Shown here in pieces: positions 58,331 through 64,000 of a stretch of DNA of 64,000 bases. The DNA is taken from assembly GCA_017482055.1 (NCBI GenBank), contig JAFUOH010000017.1, positions 20,094 to 84,093 of the forward strand, read 5' to 3'. This DNA comes from Clostridia bacterium (GTDB lineage: Bacteria; Bacillota; Clostridia; Oscillospirales; CAG-272). The notes beneath the pieces were generated by a model. It saw nothing but the letters and a program-made list of their open reading frames with translations. It searched no databases and was not told where the DNA came from. The translations under genes and the position numbers were made by a program. The number at the start of each line of letters is the position of its first letter. The stretch's first letter is position 1.

Positions 58331-58750
58331 TTAAGCTTTGTTTGCGCCGCCGCTTTTTTCCTTATACAGTCGGTAAGAGTTCACCACGACACGGCACAAA
58401 AGCATGATCAGCCACACCAAAACGGCGGATGCCGCGGCGATTCCCGTGTATACGAACGCAGCAGGCAATTCCGCAAAGTCACGGACAACGGTGTTAAGTA
58501 TCGCGATCACAAGGTGCAGAGCCCCCATTAACGCGGCATAGCCGTAGTCGCGGCGGCAGGCAAGCATCACCGCCGCGCCGTACAGCAGCGAGGTGAGCGG
58601 GTACCATATCACGATCAGGTCAAGCCCGTAAAACGAGGTGATATCGGGTCTCGGCGGTACATATAGCAGATATACCGCCACAGCGGCAAGCACGCACACA
58701 GCGCCCACGATGACCTTAGTTTTAAAATGCTCCTTTTTAAACACTGTCAT
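58331..58750 (-). CDS. Small membrane protein, unknown
   Basis: 139 residues from the ATG at 58750 (AAGGAGG site). Four predicted membrane helices (about 12-30, 43-63, 70-90, 100-125), with a basic tail RLYKEKSGGANK. No family recognised; host-like composition. Confidence 0.72.
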   Translation of the reverse strand: MTVFKKEHFKTKVIVGAVCVLAAVAVYLLYVPPRPDITSFYGLDLIVIWYPLTSLLYGAAVMLACRRDYGYAALMGALHLVIAILNTVVRDFAELPAAFVYTGIAAASAVLVWLIMLLCRVVVNSYRLYKEKSGGANKA

Positions 58751-58867
58751 TACCTCCTTATGGGTAGGTTTTAGTAGTTCACACAAATTATATCACGCCG
58801 TACCGACCTTGTCAAGAGTAAAGAGGCTTTTGTTTTAGAAGAGTGTGGTAAAATGTCGAAATACGGC

Positions 58868-58896
58868 TTGACAACATCACTTATGCATGATACAAT
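58868..58896 (+). promoter_or_regulatory. Promoter of the YczE-like gene
   Basis: TTGACA, 17 nt, TACAAT. Confidence 0.8.
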
Positions 58897-58967
58897 AATT
58901 AACAGTACCGCGGCTGTCGCAGCTATGAATCCTTTTCCGACAGCTGATCTGTTTTATGGGAGGCATC

Positions 58968-59648
58968 ATGCAGAAAAAAACGTTTTATTCCGAGCTTGCC
59001 TATATCTTCGGCGTGCTCTCCACCGCCCTCGGCACCGCTCTTATGACCCACGCTGATTTCGGCGTTTCCATGGTCGTGGCGCCGTCCTATCTCATTCACC
59101 TGAAGGTCTCCGAGACCTTGCCGTTTTACTCCTTCGGAATGTCGGGGTACATATTTGAGGCTTTTATCATACTGCTCACCGCTATAGTGGTGCGAAAATT
59201 CCGCATATCATATCTTTTTTCGTTCGTGACCGCATTTTTGTTCGGCCTCGCACTTGACGGACTGCTCATCCCTACCGCGCTTATTCCCTGTGAGCATATA
59301 GCAGTGCGGATACTGTTTTTGATATTCGGCATGCTGTTTGTATCTGCCGGTGTGTCGATGCTCTACCACACATATATCCCGCCGGAAGCCTACGAGCTGT
59401 TTGTAAAAGAAGTATCGGCAAAAAGCGGTATTGTCATAAGCCGTGTAAAGACAGCATACGATCTTTCAAGTCTTGTGTTTTCAATAATTTTGTCATTTAT
59501 ATTCTTCGGCTTCATGCATTTTGAAGGCATCGGAATAGGTACTATTGTCAGCGCCCTGTTGAACGGCTTTATTATCGGGCGATTCACAAAATTATTCGAG
59601 CATTATTTTGTTTTCCGTGACCGTATGCCCTGGCGTAAGTATATTTGA
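58968..59648 (+). CDS. YczE/YitT-family membrane protein (DUF6198)
   Basis: 226 residues from the ATG at 58968 (GGGAGG site). Five or six membrane helices; the start FGVLSTALGTALMTHADFGVSMV is typical of YczE-like proteins, whose function is unknown. It is followed 26 nt later by a PHP phosphatase, so the two may be co-transcribed. Confidence 0.75.
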   Translation: MQKKTFYSELAYIFGVLSTALGTALMTHADFGVSMVVAPSYLIHLKVSETLPFYSFGMSGYIFEAFIILLTAIVVRKFRISYLFSFVTAFLFGLALDGLLIPTALIPCEHIAVRILFLIFGMLFVSAGVSMLYHTYIPPEAYELFVKEVSAKSGIVISRVKTAYDLSSLVFSIILSFIFFGFMHFEGIGIGTIVSALLNGFIIGRFTKLFEHYFVFRDRMPWRKYI

Positions 59649-59674
59649 ATAGGCAGAAAGGATAAAGCTTAGCT

Positions 59675-60466
59675 ATGAAACCTTCGATCAACTACGATTA
59701 TCATATTCATGCAAACGTGCTCCATCCGGAATCAAAGGCTGATGCGTTTATAGAGCGTGCCATTGAGCTGGGGCTCGGCAAGATATGCATCACCGACCAT
59801 GCGCCTTTCCCGCAGTTCAAGGCGGATGACCGTATACCTACGGGTGAAACACGCAGATATTGCAAAAAAGTGCGTGAGCTTGCCGACAAATACCGCGAGC
59901 GCATAGAAGTAAGCTGCGGCATGGAGATCGACTATTATCCAAATCTCATCCCGCAGATCGAGGAGATCCTCGCCGAGGGCGACTTCGATTACATAATCGG
60001 CTCCTCCCATCTTCACATTCCCGGGCTGATAGAAAGACCGCTGTCGGAGTTTACCGCAGATGAATATGTTGCACTGTGCTTTGAGAATACGCTTCGCGCG
60101 GTGAAGTCGGGTTACTTCAACACCATCGCGCACATTGATATGTACCGCTGGATAGTTTCAAGACCCGATCGCTTTATGCTCCGTACAGAGGAATTTAACC
60201 TCGTAAATCATGAAGCTATCATACGCGAGGTCTTTTCTGAAATGGAAAAGCGCGGGGTCAATCTTGAAGTCAATACACACCGCATGTCAAGCGGTGATAT
60301 CAGCAAGGTTTATCCTTCCGCCGAGCTTATGTGCATTGCAAGCGAATATGACCTTTCCTACCGCTTCGGTTCGGACGCCCACACACCCGAGCATGTTGCA
60401 GATGGTTTTGAATCGGTAGCAGAATGCGAGAGCTACAAGCCATGCATGAAGTTTTTTAAAATATGA
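59675..60466 (+). CDS. PHP-family phosphatase, histidinol-phosphatase-like
   Basis: 263 residues. The trinuclear-metal PHP motifs are all visible: DYHIHA (near 9), ITDHAPF (near 40), GMEIDY (near 84), GSSHLH (near 109), NTHRMSS and FGSDAHTP (near 235). HisK-type PHP enzymes hydrolyse L-histidinol phosphate, but there is no his gene nearby, so another phosphoester is possible. Confidence 0.8.
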   Translation: MKPSINYDYHIHANVLHPESKADAFIERAIELGLGKICITDHAPFPQFKADDRIPTGETRRYCKKVRELADKYRERIEVSCGMEIDYYPNLIPQIEEILAEGDFDYIIGSSHLHIPGLIERPLSEFTADEYVALCFENTLRAVKSGYFNTIAHIDMYRWIVSRPDRFMLRTEEFNLVNHEAIIREVFSEMEKRGVNLEVNTHRMSSGDISKVYPSAELMCIASEYDLSYRFGSDAHTPEHVADGFESVAECESYKPCMKFFKI

Positions 60467-60509
60467 GAGCAGACAATAACAAAAAATGAAGCTTTAACCG
60501 TCTCCGACC

Positions 60510-60989
60510 TTATATTTTTACATAAACCTCGATCTCATCACATTCAGGCTGTTCAAAGCGCCCCGCAAATTTCGCGGCAAGCCCTTCATCCACATAGTAA
60601 GCAAGCGCATCGCCCGAAGCGACCTCGGCGTTGCGCTTTTTTATTCGTTCACGCCATGTATCATCGTCAATATCAACATAATGGAATTCACACATGATAC
60701 CGCGAGACATATAAAACTCTCTCGCAGCCGTTCTTGCCGCTTTCGTCCAAAATCCCCAATCAAGAATCACATCTATCCCGCTTTCAATAAGCTCCACAGA
60801 CTTACAAAACAAATAATTCTGTGTTCTTTTTGCATATTCGTCATGCATATCACCGCAGTGCTGACCGAAAAGAGTGAGCATTAGTTCATCCACCGAAAGC
60901 ACCGCCGCTCCGTTATCGCGGTGAAGCCTGCTTGCATATGTACTTTTTCCGCTGCAGATCCTGCCGCAGACCATGATTACCTTTGGCAT
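60510..60989 (-). CDS. P-loop kinase-like ATPase (AAA_33)
   Basis: 159 residues. Walker A GRICSGKSTYA (near 8), VDELML, DWGFWTKAARTAAREFY and a lid RERIKKRNAE, as in small-molecule and tRNA/nucleotide kinases of the zeta-toxin/AAA_33 group. Substrate unknown. Monocistronic; it faces the PHP gene tail to tail. Confidence 0.75.
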   Translation of the reverse strand: MPKVIMVCGRICSGKSTYASRLHRDNGAAVLSVDELMLTLFGQHCGDMHDEYAKRTQNYLFCKSVELIESGIDVILDWGFWTKAARTAAREFYMSRGIMCEFHYVDIDDDTWRERIKKRNAEVASGDALAYYVDEGLAAKFAGRFEQPECDEIEVYVKI

Positions 60990-61063
60990 GTAAATACCTC
61001 CCGTGCGAATTTTCTCCTACTGCCATTATACCAAAATATCCCGTAAAAATCAAGGGAAACATA

Positions 61064-61092
61064 TTGACATAAGCATATTGATATAATACAAT
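61064..61092 (+). promoter_or_regulatory. Promoter of the cation efflux gene
   Basis: TTGACA, 17 nt, TACAAT, 40 nt before the ATG at 61132. Confidence 0.8.
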
Positions 61093-61131
61093 AGTATATA
61101 ATTATATTTTCCGACCCGAAAGGTATGAATT

Positions 61132-62340
61132 ATGAATCTGAAGCTGCTCTCCTTACTGGTTAAAGACTTCCGCGACACCGATAATGCCCATGTGCGCACA
61201 AAATGCGCATCGGCGGCAAGCGGTGTCGGTATACTTTCAAATATTCTTCTGTCGGTGATGAAAATCATCATAGGTATCATATCTGACAGTATCGCGATCA
61301 TTGCAGATGCCGTCAATAACATCGCAGATGCCGCCTCATCGGTCATTACGCTGGTAGGCTTTAAGCTTGCGAGCAAGCCCGCCGACAGAGAGCACCCTTA
61401 CGGTCACCGACGGATAGAATACATCACGGGACTGATCGTCTCAATGGTTATATGTGTACTGGGACTTGAATTTTTTATAAGCTCTATAGATGCGATCATT
61501 CATCCCGCAGAAACCGAATATTCCACACTCTCGCTTGTTATCCTTACCGTATCCGTTGCTGTGAAGCTGTGGCAGAGTCTCTTTTACAAGGCGGTGGGGA
61601 AACACATAAGCTCCACCGCACTCATCGCCACCGCCTCCGATAGTCGCAACGACGTTATCTCCACCGCAGCGGTACTTGCGGGAGCGCTTATATCAAAATT
61701 CAGCGGCATCAACCTTGACGGCTGGCTCGGGCTTGCGGTCGCATGCTTTATTATAAGATCGGGTATCGGGCTTGTTATGGAGACTGCCGACCCACTGCTC
61801 GGCACACCGCCCTCCCGTGAGCTTGTGGCATCCATCGGCAAAAAGATTATGTCCTACGAGGGCGTGCTGGGATATCATGATCTCATGGTACACGACTATG
61901 GCAGTGACCGTATCTTCGCCTCGGTGCATCTCGAAGTTCCCGCCGAGCAGGATATACTTGTAAGCCACGATCTTTCCGACAATATTGAGCTTGATTTCAG
62001 ACGGGAGCCGGGTATTTATCTTGTTATACATCTCGACCCCGTCATCACGCGGGACGAGGAGATCGCCGAGCTGCGCCGCGAGGTGGAAGCAGTCGTCGCT
62101 TTGGTCACCGTCGAATGCGGCTATGAGCTTTCCATGCACGATTTCAGAGTGGTGCGAGGAGCAGCGCATACCAATCTTATCTTCGATGTGGCAGTCCCGT
62201 TCGAATGTAAACTCAGTGACGGCGAGCTTTGCACGTCACTTGACAAGCGCATACGGATGCTCTGCCCCGAATATAACTCAGTTATCACCTGCGACCGCTG
62301 TTACATTTCCACAACTGCGGGTATGACTGAAAAAAATTAG
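61132..62340 (+). CDS. Cation diffusion facilitator (metal efflux)
   Basis: 402 residues. Six membrane helices with the metal site DSIAIIADAVNNIADAASS (near 58-76) and EHPYGHRRIEYI (near 90), a second metal-site helix with DSRNDVIS (near 166), then a cytoplasmic domain (about 225-300) and an extra C-terminal region of about 100 residues with CDRC. Exports Zn, Mn or Fe in exchange for protons; the DN/ND pattern is closest to Mn or Fe/Zn types. Confidence 0.85.
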   Translation: MNLKLLSLLVKDFRDTDNAHVRTKCASAASGVGILSNILLSVMKIIIGIISDSIAIIADAVNNIADAASSVITLVGFKLASKPADREHPYGHRRIEYITGLIVSMVICVLGLEFFISSIDAIIHPAETEYSTLSLVILTVSVAVKLWQSLFYKAVGKHISSTALIATASDSRNDVISTAAVLAGALISKFSGINLDGWLGLAVACFIIRSGIGLVMETADPLLGTPPSRELVASIGKKIMSYEGVLGYHDLMVHDYGSDRIFASVHLEVPAEQDILVSHDLSDNIELDFRREPGIYLVIHLDPVITRDEEIAELRREVEAVVALVTVECGYELSMHDFRVVRGAAHTNLIFDVAVPFECKLSDGELCTSLDKRIRMLCPEYNSVITCDRCYISTTAGMTEKN

Positions 62341-62349
62341 TGAAAACCG

Positions 62350-62409
62350 AATCGCTTCTTTATTTGCGGTCAATAATGCTTACACCGCAATAAAGAAGCG
62401 ATTTTGTTT
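62350..62409 (+). terminator. Terminator after the cation efflux gene
   Basis: Long stem AATCGCTTCTTTATT...AATAAAGAAGCGATT extended by GCGGT/ACCGC, then TTTGTTTT. Confidence 0.9.
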
Positions 62410-62427
62410 TATGAAAGGACACGCCGA

Positions 62428-63057
62428 ATGAACAACCGTCTGACCGTTTTTTTACTTACATTTTCCATACTCACCGCTCTGATGCTGCCGCTTTCCGCAG
62501 CTCTGCCGTCCGCCGACGAAGCGGGGGTATACGACAGTGTCATCCGCCTGCACGTACTTGCCAATTCCGACACCGAGGAAGATCAAGCGCTCAAATTAAA
62601 GGTACGCGACGGCATTCTCATCACAGTATCGGAACTGCTTCATGATGTCACCGACCGCAGCATTGCGGAAGCGAAGCTTAGCGAAAATCTTGCCGTCATA
62701 GAATCCGCCGCCGAACGGGTACTGCGTGACAACGACTCAAAATACACCGTGTCGGTAACGCTCACAAAAGAGGAATATCCCACCCGAGAATACAGTAACA
62801 TTACACTCCCCGCAGGAACCTACACTTCCCTGCGTGTGCTGATCGGAGAAGCCGAGGGGCAGAACTGGTGGTGCGTGCTTTTCCCGAAGCTGTGCATCGG
62901 CGCCGAGACTGATGTGGCAGCGTTTGCCGCTGTGGATGAAACCGAGCTTGTCGCCGCGGGACTTACGCCGTCGCAGGTGCGCATCATCACGGGTGATTCC
63001 CCCGATGTGGTGGTGAAATTCCGCATACTTGAATTTATCGGTCAGCTTTTTTCTTAA
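62428..63057 (+). CDS. spoIIR: Stage II sporulation protein R
   Basis: 209 residues from the ATG at 62428 (GAAAGGA site). A signal peptide (1-25) precedes the family core IRLHVLANSDTEEDQALKLK followed by VRDGIL, and the NWWCVLFPKLC segment. SpoIIR is secreted from the forespore and switches on pro-sigma-E processing in the mother cell. It shows the host can probably sporulate. Confidence 0.92.
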   Translation: MNNRLTVFLLTFSILTALMLPLSAALPSADEAGVYDSVIRLHVLANSDTEEDQALKLKVRDGILITVSELLHDVTDRSIAEAKLSENLAVIESAAERVLRDNDSKYTVSVTLTKEEYPTREYSNITLPAGTYTSLRVLIGEAEGQNWWCVLFPKLCIGAETDVAAFAAVDETELVAAGLTPSQVRIITGDSPDVVVKFRILEFIGQLFS

Positions 63058-63413
63058 TTTCCATGGTGACTCTTGTTATTGTGACCGCCTTTGATGGCGA
63101 GAAACGGGTGCTCGCAGCGTTCGATCAACACGCCCGGGTCGTCGTACCACGCCTGCACAGCCGGTGTATTTACCGGGCTATATTTTCCAATAAGCGGCTT
63201 GTCGAAAGTATCGATCTTTTCGTCCGTAAGGTCATATAACGCCTTCGACGAATCAAACAATGCGCAGCCTGCATGACTCCGGCAAGCGGGGCCCTCATCA
63301 CATCCGCCCGACTCACTGTATCCTTCAAGAAACCAATATAAATTATTATCAAAAAGCGTAAAAAATCCAAACTGTTTTGTGTCAAATCCCCCGCTGATGC
63401 CATACACTGTCAA
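63054..63413 (-). CDS. Hypothetical protein, 119 residues
   Basis: Opens with TTG behind a weak GCGGGG site and overlaps the spoIIR end by 4 nt, tail to tail. It has a cluster of cysteines (CDEGPACRSHAGC) and ends with His/Asn-rich residues. No family recognised. Plausible as a protein, but the start is uncertain. Confidence 0.45.
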   Translation of the reverse strand: MTVYGISGGFDTKQFGFFTLFDNNLYWFLEGYSESGGCDEGPACRSHAGCALFDSSKALYDLTDEKIDTFDKPLIGKYSPVNTPAVQAWYDDPGVLIERCEHPFLAIKGGHNNKSHHGN

Positions 63414-63448
63414 TGCCCCGCAAAATTTGCTTTAACGGAGGAAATTTT

Positions 63449-63862
63449 ATGGAACAAATACAGGATGTAGGCTATCTTATAGTCAACGTGTCCACAGCGC
63501 GCGGCGCTATACCGCTGTCGGGAGCCGCAGTCACCGTGATGTACGAGGAACCTGCGGGCAGCTCTATCTTTACCGTGCTGACCACCGACATGAGCGGTAA
63601 GACGAGCAAGATCGAGCTTCCCGCCCCCGCCCGTGCCCTCTCCGAGGTGCCCGGCAACATAAAGCCCTATTCAACCTACACACTTCAGATCGAAAAAGAC
63701 GGCTACTACACCGTCACCAATACAAATGTTCCCGTATTTGCCGGTGTAACCTCAATTCAGCCCGTGGAGATGCTCCCACTGGCTGAGTACAACTCCGACA
63801 ATGTCTACCCACGCTCGGGGTTAGAGATATCCGAAGGCTCCAACCAAGCATTATCGGGTTAA
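63449..63862 (+). CDS. Small beta-rich protein, carboxypeptidase-regulatory-like
   Basis: 137 residues from the ATG at 63449 (GGAGG site). It reads as one beta-sandwich domain: GYLIVNVSTARGAIPLSGAA, TVLTTDMSGKTSKIELP, YTLQIEKDGYYTVTNTNVPV, VTSIQPVEMLPL. Similar domains stand at the N-terminus of clostridial cell-wall and spore-cortex hydrolases, so it may be a detached module. No signal peptide. Next to spoIIR, hence perhaps sporulation-related (weak inference). Confidence 0.6.
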   Translation: MEQIQDVGYLIVNVSTARGAIPLSGAAVTVMYEEPAGSSIFTVLTTDMSGKTSKIELPAPARALSEVPGNIKPYSTYTLQIEKDGYYTVTNTNVPVFAGVTSIQPVEMLPLAEYNSDNVYPRSGLEISEGSNQALSG

Positions 63863-63888
63863 ATTATCGTTTAGGTGTTAAATCCACT

Positions 63889-63992
63889 CGTAGGGGCGAT
63901 TCACGAATCGCCCGTATCCCGACAATAAACAATACAGATAATAATTGTGTTTTTTGTTTGGTTAAACGGGCGATTCATGAATCGCCCCTACG
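63889..63992. repeat. Inverted repeat of the GGGGCGATT family
   Basis: 27-nt arms (63889-63915 and 63966-63992) are inverted copies with one mismatch; each contains its own hairpin around GGGCGATTCATGAATCGCCC. The 50 nt between are AT-rich. No gene is seen from 63863 to the window end. The core resembles the GGGGCGACC centres of the repeats at 11.9 and 42.2 kb. Confidence 0.8.
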
Positions 63993-64000
63993 GATGGCGG

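Overview
The window looks like a chromosome segment of an anaerobic, spore-forming Gram-positive bacterium of the Clostridia (an Oscillospiraceae/Ruminococcaceae-type gut Firmicute is the best guess). Evidence: consensus sigma-A promoters with 17-nt spacers, AAAGGAG ribosome sites, a T-box leader, spoIIR, S-layer-homology (SLH) proteins, a ferredoxin-dependent 2-oxoacid oxidoreductase, GTP-type PEP carboxykinase and DUF1540/CotH/VTC families. There is no rRNA and no CRISPR array.

Left part (1-45.1 kb), core genome: spermidine/putrescine importer potABCD (potA only partly inside); a GH109-like oxidoreductase-fold glycosidase; KtrAB potassium uptake; Nudix-GNAT and GNAT enzymes; a MinD-like ATPase followed by a four-subunit 2-oxoacid:ferredoxin oxidoreductase; a CotH/DUF4956/VTC cluster facing a two-component system; a ROK-like regulator divergent from a type II fatty-acid operon (fabH-fabG-fabF-accB-fabZ-accC-accD-accA-acpP, with no fabD or enoyl reductase); an SLH protein with seven acidic repeats; a sodium:solute symporter under a clear T-box riboswitch; an SLH esterase; an RpiB-like isomerase; an XRE-cupin regulator with an acyl-CoA synthetase and an SGNH esterase; alr, rpmE, hflX, an IMPACT-family gene, pckG and rsmA.

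Middle part (45,288-58,167): a 12.9-kb integrative element inserted in the anticodon loop of a tRNA-Thr(CGT) gene. The two halves of the host tRNA sit at the two ends and rebuild a perfect cloverleaf across a 12-bp core (TTGATTCGTAAT). The element carries its own complete tRNA-Thr(CGT) 31 nt inside the left junction, placed so that the host tRNA promoter now reads into it, while a promoter at the right end would read into it in the excised circle. Inside are a tyrosine integrase with a small HTH protein, ArdA-like and ArdC antirestriction proteins, a Toprim protein, a SpoVG-like protein, a lone TnpB, a repeat-rich lipoprotein, a wHTH (Replic_Relax-like) protein, several unknown genes and a candidate small RNA whose two hairpins show the same CUGCCA loop. 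No relaxase, coupling protein or conjugation gene is recognisable.

Right part (58.2-64 kb), core genome: small membrane proteins, a PHP phosphatase, a P-loop kinase, a cation diffusion facilitator, spoIIR and a small beta-rich protein, ending in an inverted repeat of a family that recurs in intergenic spaces. Two other copies of a nested hairpin repeat (11.9 kb and 42.2 kb) show compensatory base changes in their outer stems.
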